Positions 23,401 through 38,400 of a stretch of DNA of 64,000 nucleotides are shown here, piece by piece. The notes under the pieces were generated by a model. That model had not been told where the DNA came from. It saw nothing but the letters and a program-made list of their open reading frames with translations, and did not search any database. The translations under genes and the position numbers were made by a program. Numbering within the stretch: position 1 is the first letter of the stretch; every line of letters starts with the position of its first letter. This DNA is from Micrasema longulum (taxonomy: Eukaryota; Arthropoda; Insecta; Trichoptera; Brachycentridae), in contig JAGVSM010000931.1 in NCBI GenBank assembly GCA_022494885.1, forward strand, positions 1-64,000. Reading direction: 5' to 3'.

Positions 23401-26400
23401 ACTTAGAGATTCCAAAAATAAGTCTCGCTGCGGCATTCAATACAGACTGTAAGCGAGTCATTTTATTCATTGGTAGACCTGCGTAGATACCATTAAAATA
23501 ATCTACTCTAGACACTACAAACGCATTTATTAATTGACGGGCGGCATCAACTGGCAAATTTTTGCGTATGCATTTAATCTGTCTCAGCTGGTAAAAGCAT
23601 GAACTTATCGTTCTACTAATTTAAGCGTCAAGAGAAAGGTCAGAATTAAGGATGTCTCCCAGTAGTTTAACGGTGGTAATATTTGAGTTTGTCCAAATGT
23701 TTGTAGACAAAATACTGGATTTCACCCCCTCGGGAGCCATTAAGGTTAACAAATTACACACTGTGTTCAGGCGTTACCTAGTATGTGAAATAATTCAGTC
23801 AAATGAATCTCTTCACAACAATAAAGGTTTCAGCTCTTTAACTTCACTGAAATCAACAAATGGATGAATTAAAAAAATATGGATGTTCAAACATAGGCAA
23901 AATGGTGAATGTTACACAGTGTGTAAAGTGGCCACTTAAACCAGCTAATGACAGGTCATAAGCCCTGTGAATGCCTAGACTTCCATATTCACTACTTTAA
24001 GGTATTCTCCATCCCTGTTGTAATTTGTTAATCTACAATTTATTATGTTGTTTGTAAAGAGATCTTTAGGTTTTGTCCTAAAGGCGAATTACACCTACTT
24101 AGGCATAATTATTGACAGGTTCATGTATCGATGTAAAATGAAAAACTTAATCAAAGTTCAAAATGAAACTTAAACAAATCTGACAATTCGTCGGATCGTA
24201 GAATAACGGCGGTTGTGAGAAAAATGCGACATTGACTTTCTTTTATATTTGACGTCAAAAAATTATATTTAAAAGCTTTTTTTTCCAGGTTTAAAAATAT
24301 ATATATATATATAAATAACTAACCCAAGTATCAAATGGTATACTTTTGTACTTATGAAGTTGGGACATAAAGTGTCAAAAAAATAAATTAAACCGGTCTA
24401 ACGTTAAATTGAATAAAATCACATGGGACGTTGTTCTACGATCTCCACGAATTGTTTCGCCTTATAAAGGCATTTTTAAACGAATGTGAAGATGAAGTAG
24501 ACTGCAGGTCCTTATAGGCGTAGGGACTATACAGGCGTAGGGACTCAAATAATGTAATGTTGAAATTATAATATGGAGTTCTACAAAATAAACGCAAATT
24601 CAATAAATAGAAATTAGCGCTATTTACAAAAAAACATTTTATGTAGGAATAAGTTCCAAAAGTTCACGCGCTTTGTAATTTGCAAGACGGGTTGTAAATG
24701 GTGAACAAATATAATTTAAATTTAACACTTGATATCCCGGAGCCGTTTAAACAAGTGATTATATAACCATGCGTTGTGTCCCGGTCCCGTATTTTCACGT
24801 GGTTTACCAGCTGTCTAAAAAAGTGCATTTTATTGACATCTTGTGACTTTTATTAGTACTTTTTTACTGCTGGTAAACTACGTGAAAACACGGGACCGGG
24901 ACACAACGCATGGTTATTATAATCACGTATTTACACGGCTCCGGAATACAAAGCACAAACAAAGGAGTGAGACCCTGTATATGTACAAACATTGCAATGC
25001 GCAATGTGGCTCTCCATAAAGGCCAATGTTGGCAAAACTATCATATAAAAATGTCTTATTTAATTGTTACAAATAAATATGAGAAGCTTCAATTGATTTA
25101 ACCCAGTATTTTTATAATTATGACACTTTTAAGAAATCCTTCACAAAGCATGAAATTTCACAAAAATGGGCCGGGCACAGAGTAAATTCTATGTGTATTC
25201 GGCCGGTGCTCAAAGTGTTTAAAAAAAGTGAAACTGATTCAAGAAGTTAGATTTTATCTGTACTTTTTTCGTACTTTGGCCACTCATTAGGCAGTCCCCG
25301 ATTTGGTGTCTAGGCTCTATTCTGTACAGTGCAACTCTGCACTAGTATTATAGGAGCACCAGAGTTCTCGCTACACCAGATCTATAGTGTATACTATTTA
25401 GAGTATAGACAAAGGTCCGCAAGTATTGATCGCGGCGTTTTGACGTCGTTTGAATTTGTTGCACCACGCGAAAATCAACTGTGCGAAAATGTACGTAACA
25501 GAGTATGGACCACTGAAAAACCTTCACGCGTGGAGAATTCTGGGATCGATTCCAGGGAATTTTTATTGTATTTTTCTGAAGCCTAGGTGTCCTGCGCTGT
25601 AATCACCACTGAAATTAGGCCTCGTGTGATGCAAAAAAACACAATATAAAGTGATCGATGGCGATATTTGTTTACGAAAAATGAGTATTTTTGCATGAAC
25701 GTTTAAATTATCTTCGTCGGTAACCTATAATTGAACATGTTTAGAAGAAAAAAATGTATGTATATTCTACTTTTCATACAGAAAACTTAATTTTACTTTG
25801 TAGATAAAATTGAAGATAAATGTTAACTTCCCATTGTAATCCGCGGCCGCGATTATGAACGGCTATCTTCAGCGGTATACAGGGTGTTCTCTAAACCCTG
25901 TCACATCCGAAACCACGATGATCAGTATGAGCAAGAAGACATATTGACACATAAAAATAAATTTTTAGAGCGACTAAAATCTTAAAAATACAATATAGAA
26001 AAAAAAAACAAATGGTTTATTACTTTTAAGTAAGCAACCATTTGTTTTTTTACCAATATTTAATTTTACAAATTTTCGTTCTAAATATTTTTTTGAATAT
26101 GCTTATATGTCTTCTTGCCCATACTGATCATCGTGGTTTCGGATGTGACAAGGTTTAAGGAACATCTTGTATGCTGAGACGGTATAAACTAGTATCGATA
26201 TTTATGTACGAAAGTGTGTAAGAATGCAAGAAAAGCGATTTGCTTATGAATGTTGATAAATCGAAAGTGATGGTTTTTGAAAGGGATGAAAATATAACTA
26301 AATGTGAGATCAGCGTGAACGGAGATATTCTGAATCAGGTAGAAGAATTTGTGTACCTGGGAAGTATGTTTACTAGGGACGGAAAGGCCGAGAAAGATAT

Positions 26401-29400
26401 TGAAAGGAGGGTGAGTGCCGGGAACAGGGTGAACGGTGCACTAAAATCTACTTTGGCAAACAAATGTTTATCGCAGGAGGCTAAACTAGCAGTTCACAAC
26501 GGAGTTCTAGTTCCAACTCTAATGTATGGAATTGGAAAAATAATGATGAAAGTAGGTCGAATGCTGTCGAAATGCGATCCCTCGGGCGAATGTGTGGTAA
26601 AACGATGTATGATAGGTGCACAAATGTCGAGATCCGTGAAGTGTGTAAGGCTGAGACATGCATTATTGACAGAATCAAGAAAGGGGTGCTGCGTTGGTTT
26701 GGACATGTAGAGCGAATGGACGGCGAAAGAACGGCTAAAAGGATCTACGATGCAAATGTTGATGGATGCAGAAAACGAGGAAGACCGAGAAAGACATGGC
26801 ACGATCAAGTCCATCAAATACTTGAAGATGGACATGTCAAAAGTAGGAATAATCGGCGTGCGTGCATAAGAAGATGTATGAATGTAGAGGAAGCGAGGTC
26901 TGTATGCCAAGATAGAGTGTTATGGCGTTCTATCCTCTCTGCCTACCCCTACGGAGAAACGGCGTGATGGTTTTTGTTGTAAAGTGTGTATATTTGTATG
27001 AAAATTCAAAGTATCTTCGTCGGTAATTGAACATGTTTAGAAAAAAAAATGCAAACGACGGTATAAACTAATATGGATATTTATGTACGAAAGTGTGTAT
27101 ATTTGTATGAAAATTCAAAGTAAAAAAAATGCAAACACATTATAATTTTCATCCAGAAAACTTAATAAAAATATTGTAACTGTATATTTAGTATAGGAGC
27201 AAAAAATCATTAACATTTCCTTATATACCCACAAACAGGCCATCCCTTTGTGGGATTTTTTGTTTACTATTTTTACTGTTAATATGCATTTATTGCTATG
27301 TAACTATCCTTTATTTTTGAATACTCTGTTTAACCTCTTATGTATATATTGTAAAAAAAATAAAAATTTAATACGTCGCGTACACGTACGATTCGAACGA
27401 ACTCACGATGAACTGTTGTGATCCGCCTTTTAGAAGTTTGTGAGCTGCGGCTTGACAGCTCAAATCGTTCGAACCGGGTCGAAATTGAGTTACCCGTGCC
27501 TACCCAGTACGTCGGTACGTCGGTACGTCGGTACGTCGGTACGTCGGTACGTCGGTATGCCGGTATGGGTGTAGCATGGTTCGTAATGTGGTGTGGATGA
27601 CCTTCGTGCGCGGGAGGCGCCTAGACCGCGCGGGGTCGCTCACCCCGCGGCCCGCCGCCGCCGGCGTCTGGGTCTGGAGCACCGCGCGCCGTGCAGCGCC
27701 AGCGCATTCCGCACACCGGACCCTTCACCCTACATGCACTGCACACAGCACACTGACCGTAATGCGTGCGTCGTCCTGCACACTGGACACTGCACACTGT
27801 ACCACGGCTGATGGGTTGATTATCCACGGATTTAAGCGTCATATTGTTTCATTTTTGTGTGATGAAATCCGTTAACTCTTCAGTTAGGTACGAACTTAGG
27901 GTCAATTTTGAATAAAACGTACTTTCTCGTTAAAATGAGTTGCATGAAAAAAACTAAATCGAACCCAATTCAGTGAATTTTTTATTTTTATGTATCGTAT
28001 TATCAGCGCTTTGATTTTTTAAAGTTCTCTATTTCTGAAATCACTCCGCGCGCGACGTCTCAAGTTCACTTCCGCTTGTTCTCGATCAGTTCTGCCGATT
28101 GGGCCGTTGACTTACCGTAAACCGAAAATCTTTCACAACTTCTTTAGCGTTGGTTGATTCATATCATATAAACTAGTGACGTCGTTCAAAGTAGATCGTT
28201 TTTAATAAAAATATTTTTTCATACATTTTCAAGAAACGTTGCCCTACAATTCAATGCACTATTTTTTACCACGCGTAAGTAAACATTTTTCATATCCAAT
28301 TTTCCGTAGGGCTGAACTTCCTCCTTTGCCAATTTTCACGAGAACGTGCGTTGTCCTGTACACTGGACACTGCACACTGTACGACGGCTGCGGCTGATGG
28401 GTTAATTATCCACGGATTAAGCGTCATATTGTTTCATAAATCCTGACACAATCTCTGTTGTAATATTTATTTATTTATTTACATTGTTTGTATTATTTTT
28501 TTTATACAAAATAATGTTACCTCACTGGGGTGTCCCGTGCCGAGGGAAACATTTTACAAAATGTGAAACATGCCTAAGATTAGCTATTCAACAAAGTTAA
28601 CATAATAATAACAATAAAAAAACATAATTAATCCAATTAACCTAATTATCATTAACATAATAAACAATAAATAAATATGTTAATATTAACAGCTCCCTGC
28701 TGGGGGGAAGGGTTAATACCAGCCATTGCGTACAGAAATTTGGACAAACTCAAAACATTGTTGATAATGTCGTAGACCCCTTGCAGGTTGTCATAGACCC
28801 CTGGGGGTCGATATAGACCACTTTGGGAATCATTGGTCTATATTGAGGCTTGTCAGCAGGTGGGATAGGGGAGATTTGGAAGGAGGTAACTAAAAACTCA
28901 CCATAAATAAATTATATCTTTGGTTAAAATTAATGCATTCAATTTAAAAATACAGGTAAAAGAAACAGTGTGAGGTCCGGCTCCTATTGCTTAGTATAAT
29001 GTTACCAGTTCTCTGGGACAAGTTTGTATTATTAAAATCTCAATAAAAGAAAGTTAAACGTGTATATAATTACAACCGTTTTCTTCTTTAAAAATAAATA
29101 AAATATTACAACGTTTCTGCTCGGTGCCTTTTTACTTGAAACAATCCGTGCAACATTGCATGGCGTGAATGAACTTCTGTTTTTATCTAACAAGACTGAA
29201 AATAATATTTATCTGCATTCATTCATGAATTCCCACTGCCATAATACACTAATCGCTTCAAGTGGCTCGCGTGACGTCTGTCACCGACTGCACCTCGGAG
29301 AAAATTGTTGTTTATATTACATATTATTATTGTTATTACGAATTGCATATCGCACTCGTAAATAATGCAATTTGTATCGGTGGCAATGCAATTCCATACA

Positions 29401-32400
29401 AAATAGACATTCATTATTTTTTTAATGCAAATACCATAGAATTAAGAATAGTCTAGAAACTTTCCTTTGGAGTGGTTTCCTCTCCACATGAGCAAATGCT
29501 GAGAAGTTCCTGATTGGCCCACTTTAGCATATCCTTCCTGTTCCCAACAGTTTTAGAAAGTGTAATGAGGAATTCCAGCCCAACCCGGAATCAATTTTTT
29601 TTAATATTTTCGTGTAGAATATTTAAAAATTTCGAAGTAGGATGAAATATCTCAAAAATGCACGCAAAAATAAATAAATAATGTTAAAAATAGTATTCAT
29701 TTTAAAATCGTAAATAATGACGCCATTCCTTATATCTACAGGTAGTATTTCCGGTTTCCGCTTTAAAGCCCCCACAACGTTTTGACCATAGAAAAAAAAT
29801 AGTATAATTTGTATAATTTGACATTTCAACCAGAGATTATGTCAACTGTCTGGGTTTTTCTAAATCGAAACGTTCGTGAAAAGAACCATAACATAGAAAT
29901 GAGCATATTACGATCAACTAAATGAAGTAATCAAAGCAATATTCCATAGATTCTTGTCAGGTCAGTAAAAGTAAGAACGCCAACCGTTTCATGACGTCAC
30001 TACTGAAAAGTGACACACTGATTACAGTCATTTGGCGCGGTATTTGATAAATGTAACGCACAAAAAAAAATATATATATATATATATTTTTGCTTAGTTA
30101 AATAGTACGCTAATAGAAAATAAATAAATTAGAAAACAGTGGAATTTCTCATTGCAGAAAAATTTATTTGTTGAAATATAAACCTTGTATTTCATAAGCA
30201 AAGTAAATTAACGCAACTCCCATATAATAAAATATTTTTTAAAAAACTCTCTAGAGGAAATACAGCCTGTCTACAAACATTTGGACATACTCAAAGCACT
30301 GTTGAATGTTTATTATAGTCCTTAAAATACAGCTTGATTAGAATGACAGTTGTCAGAAAAAGTGACGACATAACTTTGTAGTAACGTCTAAGGAGTGATT
30401 TATATTGACACACGAAAAATCATTTGTATCTGGCATGTTAATTTATTCTTTTTATGCGATGCTTGACATGTAAATCAACATAATTATAATATATGTATAA
30501 TATAATAATTATAGTATAATATAATAATTATAGTATAATTATATAAAATCAGCTTTAAAACTAAAATAAACCTAATTATTAACGACGTTCTTACAAGGTT
30601 ACATCATTTTGCAAAAACGTTAGAGATGGACAAATTGATCAATGTAAATTGATCAAATAAAAAAAAAATCATTTGATAATGTTCACGAAAAAAGTATAAA
30701 TGTCTTATTTTTTTGGTGAATAATTGTATTTAACACACTATAATAGGCTTGTTTGAAAGTTTGTATAAATTTCAATTTTAGGAAACAGAGTTTCATGTTT
30801 GCATGAAAAAACTGATAAAATCGATTTGATCGGTACATGATCAGTGATCAGTAATTTACCATCACTATTGACATTAGTTTGGCAGCTGTCATTTTAATCA
30901 AGCTAAATTTTAAGGGCTATAGGTTTATTTTTGGGTGCTGAGGGGAATTTTCGATAAATTTCTACCAATCTATGATCAACAACAAAAATAGTGTGAATAT
31001 TGTAATATTTACACGTGAAAAGCAATAAATTGTACCCATTTGGTTTTCACGCGATTGCGGTTGAACTTAAACAAGAATATATTGTTCTGTGGGTCTCGGT
31101 GTAGGTTCGCTATATTATACGGTGAATGCACACGCCAGGGAGGCCAAAAACAGGTTTAAAGTGCATAGCTAACTGCAAGTGAGAGGTTGACGACACCGAA
31201 CTTCTGGACACTGAAATCTGACCGCAAAAGATGAAAATGTTAACTAAAGTACCATTTCTAATTTCAGAATTTGATACAGAGTTAATCGCACTTTATAAAG
31301 TGTCAAACAAACAATTCTGTTATTGTAAACACAATAAAATAGACATTCATGAGTAGTTTTGATTGATAATCCAATATACATTTTTGAATTAAATATTTAT
31401 GATGAAGTTACTACTACTACCATCACGCCATTTCCCCGTAGGGATAGGCAGAGAGAATGGACCGCCACACACGTCTATCCTGGCATACATTCCTAGCTTC
31501 TTCCACATCTCCCAGCAGAGGTGCGAGGCTGTAAAAGTGAAGTGATGAAAAGGAAAAGTTATTATACCTCTACGCAAACAGCGCACTAAATTTGGCGAAC
31601 GCGCATTTGCGGTCGCAGGCCCTACGGCATGGAACGCTCTCCCAGCAGAGGTCCGAAACTGTGAGAGTGAATTGATGTTTCGGAAAAAACTTAAAACCCA
31701 CTTGTTCTCTAAATCATTTGAATAAATCCGTAGCATGTGTCAACAAAATAAATTGTTTTAATTAAATTACAAATTTAAAAGCTTCAATAAATATTTTTTT
31801 AAACTATAGAATCAGTATGCAAAGCGCCCTTGAGGTATTATATTACGAAAATGGCGCTTTATTTTACTTGTTTTACCATTCTTTCTTCGTCCATTCGTTC
31901 TACGTGACCAAACCATCTCAGAGACCCTTTCTTAATCTTATTAATTATACTTGACTCAAATTTACAGTCTCGCCTCATTATTCGTAACCTTTTTTATTGT
32001 TTTACGTGTTATAGACTATCGAACTGAGTGAAACAAAAAAACGTATCGTATAAGCGCTATGATTTTAAAAGGTTTTGTGATTTTGAAATTACTCCGCATG
32101 TGACGTCACAAGTTCTCTACGGTGAGTTGTCACGGTGAGGTAACCGGAAATGTATAACAACACTGTCATCTGGTTAAAACTGGTTACTGGATTTAGGTAG
32201 AGAAAAATCGGAAAATTTACTCAAAAACATTCTTAAATTATAAATGGTAAAATTAAATATTGTATATCTGTATAATAAATTAACACGTAGGCAGTAATGT
32301 TATTTCTTATTTTTGCATAAAAATGTCTGCCTTAAAACAGGTTGTACGTAGTTACGCAGACTAGACATAATTCGGAGAAATCCTATGTATATATGTAGTA

Positions 32401-35400
32401 GATAAAGCAATTGTATTTTTAAAAAATAATAAACCATGATTATTATTTTCATTATATTATATACTAGCGGACAAGACATACATTGTCCTGCACGAACGAT
32501 GACTTGCCTGCTATTAGCTTTGAAAAATACTTTTCATTGATGAGTAGGTACCTAGATACTTGCTTATGATTAAATTCCAAAACTAAAAATTATTGATATT
32601 TAAATATTGAGTTTAAATAGGTACCTAGGTACTTTTTATGATTGAGTTCCAAAAGAAAATTTTTTTTTTTTTTTAAATACAGAGTTATTTTTGCAAATGT
32701 CAAACTCTGCTCTTCTAACAGGGGCGCACTTTATTAAGGATTGCGATTTTTTAAAATGTATTAAATGTCAGTTGATATTATTTGAGTATTACCAAAAATC
32801 CAGTAAAAAGAAGGAAATGGCTAAAAATTATAAGGAATTTAAGGAACAGATCATTGGATGGTTCATATGAACTATTGACGTCATTCAAAGTAGTGCGTTT
32901 TAATTAAAATATATAATTTTTTTTCGTACATTTTTAAGAAATTTTACGCTACAAATTAATGCTCTAATTTTTACCGCGCGCAAGAAAACATTGTTTGTAT
33001 CCAATTTCCCGTAGGGCTGAAGTTCCTCATTCACAAAAAAAAACATTTATTCACGCCACAACAGCAAACATTACAAAAATAAACACGACATGGGGGTTTT
33101 ATAACTTACATAAGTATCTCGTAACATAATTTGATGTATTGTATGTTCTCTACATACCTGAAAATTTATAAAAGAAATGCGACAAAAGGTTTGATACAAT
33201 ACTAGGTACTTATTGTGTGTACCCCCCACCCCACCCCGGATCAGTCTACGGGTTCTGAAAACGTGTAGAAAAATGCTATCAAAATCATATGTATTTTTGC
33301 CACGTGGTCGTGGTAGTAAGGAATTTTACAGGTAATTAAATATTACTACCTACCATTAGTACACGTGTTAATAATATTATTACGGAGAACTTATACAGCG
33401 CAATTTTCGTAATATAGTACCTCAACGGCGCTTGACGCAGTGATTTTATGAAAAATAATTTAATTTTAACTAAAAATTTATAATTGTAGTAAAATATACG
33501 AAGTTTTTCCGAACGACGAAAAAAAAACAACAGAAATGATGACATCAGTCTGTTTTTTTTTTTCCAAAAGGTAAGGATAAATCTGTGGAGTAAAACCGTC
33601 ATATTTTGTGTGAAAAAATCCGTTAACTCTTCAGATAGGTACGAACTTAGGGTCAGTTTTTAATAAAACTGACTTTCTTGTTAAAATGAGTTGCATGAAA
33701 AAAAAACTAAATCAAACCCAATTAGGAAGTTCAGTGTTTTTTTTTTAATTGTTACGTATCGTATTATCAGCGCAGATTTTTTAAAGTTTTGTATTTCTGA
33801 AATCACTACGCGCGTGACGTCTCAATTTCTCTTCCGTTTCTTCTCGGTCAGTTCTGCCGATTGGTCCGTTGGCTAACCGTAAACTGGAAATCTTTCACAA
33901 CTCTTTTAGCGTTGGTCGATTCATACAAACTAGTGACGTCGTTAAAACTAGATCGTTTTTATTAAATAATTTTATCATACATTTTCAAGAAACTGCCGTA
34001 CAATTTAATACTCTTTTTACCGCGTGTAAGAAAAGATTTTTTATATCCAATTTCCCGTAGGATTGAACTTCCTCATTTACCAATTTTTAATTTAATTAAT
34101 TTAACTTATTTAAGCCACTGGCCCTAATTTTGTCTCCGAGAGTTTCGTGGATTTTGGAAAGAATGGTAAAACATATACCTACATATAGCCGGAATGAATG
34201 ATAACATAGGACGAGGACGACAGGCATTTACAGGGCTTATGAACTGTCAATGGCTGGTTTAAGTGGCCACTTTACACACTGTGTAACATTCACCATTCTG
34301 CCTATATTTGAACATCTATATTCCTTCAATTCTTTCATCCATTGACAGTTCATAAGCCCTGCAGATGCCTAGACTTCTATATTACCTTCTCTTAAATGTT
34401 CTTTATCTCTGTTGTAACATGTTAATATAAACAGCTCCCCAGGGAGTCGAATCCAGTCCTTGTCTACAAAAATTTGGACAAACTCAAAATACTGTTGATA
34501 TCAATAGAAGTTACTGGTTCTCAGACGAGTCGTGACAAGTTGGATTCCATGAATAGTGAATATGTACCAAGCATTAATAAATCTAAAATGAGCTAACGAT
34601 CGAGACTGTTCGATATTTCCAGGTATAAATGTGTATGCGGTTTCCAGGGCGAGGGTAGGAAGTGGAAATACCAAAGATTTACGTTCCGTGTGCAGGGCGA
34701 GGGAATGCAAACGTCAGTACGCCCGGCTTCTAAGGGCCGGACGGGACAGGTGTCGAGATAATGGGAATGTCTGGCACAATACGAAGTGAAGGAAGGTCTT
34801 CACGATGACAATGAGGGACGAGGAAGGGAAAAGTAGGGTAGGGGGGCAATCATCGTTTTACTATGAGCAGCTGAGAGCTGAAAACGACGTAAAAACTATT
34901 TCTTTCGCCGACAGTGGGGTACTACAAGGCCGCGATTGCCAGGGAGCGTCAATAATAATAATGATCCGTAATATTGCGAAATTTTTGTGATCATGTAGCA
35001 AATCATCTCAAGAGCGCTTTACACTTATTTAATTAAATAAGTATTAAGACTTAAGCGACTTGGAGAGAAAATTGATTTTCCTTATATTTTTCAATGCTTC
35101 TTTTATTATTTTTTTAATGTTTTAAACTATTCTTATATTGTAAGTATTTATCCCTATAAAATGTATAAATGGACAACGTCCGTAAATAAATAAATACAAT
35201 AATAAATTATTATTCGATTCCACATTCCTCACCATTTAATGACATGTATAAAATAATGTACCTTTTTTAAAAGTTATTATGTGCAAGCCTTATCTCCCAA
35301 TTAAAGAACAGCTGTTAGTTTTAATTAATATGGTTATTTATATTTTATGTATGTATCTTTTGATATATATTTATGGTTTTTCAGTACAAAACGATGACCA

Positions 35401-38400
35401 ACTCTTCTTTTGACCAGTCTGTTTTTTGGTTGGCAGGAAGATATTGCTTTTAACAATAAGTCCGCCAAAGAACTTGTTCTTTGAACTTGAAGTTTAAATA
35501 ATTAAATTGAATCTTTAATGGCTTACCTATACCATCTACATCTGCAGCAACACAAAAAGCCATTATACCTAGCAATCTGCGCACTAAATTCAGTTAACGC
35601 GCATTACAGTTGCATTAGAATAAAATAACCTTTACAATATTTTGAGTTTGTCTAAATGTTTGTAGACAAAATACTGGATTTCACCCCCTAGTCATTAAGA
35701 TTACAACGGGGATGGAGAACATTTCAGAGAAGGGAATATGGAAGTCTAGGCAGTCAATGACAGGTCATAAGCCCTGTAAATATCTAGACTTCCACATTCC
35801 CTCCTCTAAAATATGTTCTTCATCCCTGTTGTAATTTGTAAATCACCTTTGTAAGGTCACCTTTGAGAAATTATAGTAAGAAAAAGACGCCATGTAAGAT
35901 ATTCACAAAAAAATAGACAACTTAATTGTAAGTAATACTGCCCATATACCACATTGGTCGGCCTCGTGGTGTAGTGGTTAGCGCATTTCCCTACCTGCAA
36001 GAGGTCTCGGGTTCTATTCCCGACATGGCTGACATGAAAAACTTCTTTAAAAAAGGTGTTTCAACACTATAATATTTCATATTCCCTGGACTAGCGCCTG
36101 AAACGTAAGCGTACTTAGCCCCTTAACGGTCTTTGGTAATACGTTTTTACCACTTGCTAAATAAATAAAATATGTAAACCATTTGATATGATATATAAAG
36201 GATATAAGTATTCAAAAAAATATTTCAAAGTTCCCCAGAGTCTTGGCCTATAAAGGGGTCAATCGAATTAAAAAGTAGTTTTTGTCGGTTGATTTAAAGT
36301 ACTTACTTATTGTTTTATTATTGATCAAAATCACGTATAAATATTGGAATAACATATTATTATAAAATTACGAGTGTGTTTATTTTTAAATGTGTTTAAT
36401 GCAAATACAGTTTCTATAATATTAATAACAAGCCCTCCGAATTTAGCTCCCCTGGCTGACGATCGGATTCCCGGCGAAGTGGCTTCGGAAATCTCCGTCA
36501 CCAGCTGTTGTTGTATCCCCTACGTGGGGTGTGAGTGTATTAGTAGGCTATAACACGTGGTATGTGGGTGTATGGATATAGCCAGCGTGCACCACGGAGA
36601 AAGGTGTCAACATACTGAATTTAATAAATTAGTAAGAAGTCATGAGATTTACCTTTTCGACAAAATGCTTTGATTTAATAATAACCTTAATTTATGATGG
36701 GATTTCGTATTGCGAGAAAATATTCGAGTATTTACAGGTATAAATTTACTCATCCATTCACTATTCCCTTAACTCACTTAATGGTGTATAGGGCACTGCA
36801 TTGGTACACCAATCGCAGCGTATCTTAATTATTTTGTTACATGAAGGTAAGACGACCAGTCTTACGCTTTAAGTGCCATTCCAGGGACTATGAAATATTC
36901 TAGAGTAAAAACACATTTAAAATCAATAGTTCATGTCAGCCACGTCAGGAATCGAACTCAAGACTCTTGCATGGTAGGCAAAGGTGCTGACCGTTCGACG
37001 TCGAGGCGGACGAGCCTGATTGAAAATGCACTATTTTAAAGAAAATTTAAATATTCCAATAACAAGAGTAACTATGCATGGTATAATAACTTATATTTAA
37101 ATATAAGTTATAAATTAAAAATACTTAGTACACTGCCACTTATTTATTTAACTAATGAGGAAGTTCGGTGTTTTTTTTATATATTTGTTAATATCCTATT
37201 AAACTAGGTCAATTTAAAAAATAATAATTTATGAATCGTATTTCTATCGGCTGTATGTTTTTTTTAAGTTTGGTATTTCTGAAATTACTCCGCGTGTGAC
37301 GTCTCAAGTTCTCCTCCGCTTCTTCTCTGTCAGTTCTACCGATTGGACCGCTGTCTTACGTAAACCGGAAATCTTATTCCGAATACGAATGTTTTGTTTT
37401 AAAGTAAAAAGTGATGCAATGCGATTAGTGTAATCGTGGTTCCCTATGCACCACTGGGCGTGGATAAAGGCAGCAGGGAAAGGAAACATGATCAATATAG
37501 TAACACTTCCAAAACAAATGTCAATATTAAATAACCCACATGTTCATTATTCCCTATTCCCATCCAGTGGTACATAGGCCACTGCATTGGTATACCAAAT
37601 GCGGCGTATTCCGATTATCTGTTATACGACGGTAAGGAGATCAGTTTTAATATTTAGGTACCAGCCCAGGGACAGTGAAATATAATAGTGTCAAAACACC
37701 TTTAAAGCCGATATTTCATGTCGAACTTATCAGGAATCGAACCCGGGACCTCATGCGTGGTTGAGGAATGCGCTAACCACTGATGAACAACTCATATCTC
37801 CATTTCAACACTCGTCCAGGATTCTGGTTATATTCGAATGATGTGTATTCTAACATCCGCCCGGACACGGAACCAACCCAGAAAATTATTACAAAAAAAA
37901 AACCACTACCATCTTTAGGAGCTATTTAAATTTTAGTTAGTACTGAATTGAATGTTACATAAATTAATTTATACGTATTTTTTTCTCTTTTGATACAGGC
38001 TTGCCTAGTGAAAGACAAATTTAAAAAGAAAAACTAATTAGTTCAGATTTAGTTTTAATACAACCATTTTAAAATTGCGTTATTAAAAAAAAGTACAACG
38101 TGCAAATCGAAGACGCTCCCGATTTTAGGTAGGCATTGAAACAGCTGTGACAAAAACCAGTTTTGAACAATAGGGGAGTTTGCAAAATAAAAATGGATCC
38201 TAAAACTTTCGAAAGATTTTTTCTGGAATATTCTAAAGAGGACAATTCGAATGATGTTGTAAGCCGATTTTTCAAATTCCCCAACAACCGAACTCACTTC
38301 GTTTCATTTCACAATTCGACGTTCATCGTGGACCAAAAGGCAAGCAATCCAGTAACAAAAGAGAAGATCGTCCGACATTTTGTTTTCTGGGGCAATAACC

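Noticed and set aside
27507..27569. CRISPR-like array
   Set aside because: Units are 8 bp and directly adjacent without spacers: a minisatellite in a eukaryotic genome.
35956..36035. Possible functional tRNA gene
   Set aside because: A and B boxes are present, but the same head recurs on many copies with a common body, so it is a SINE; no clear acceptor stem or anticodon arm could be folded.
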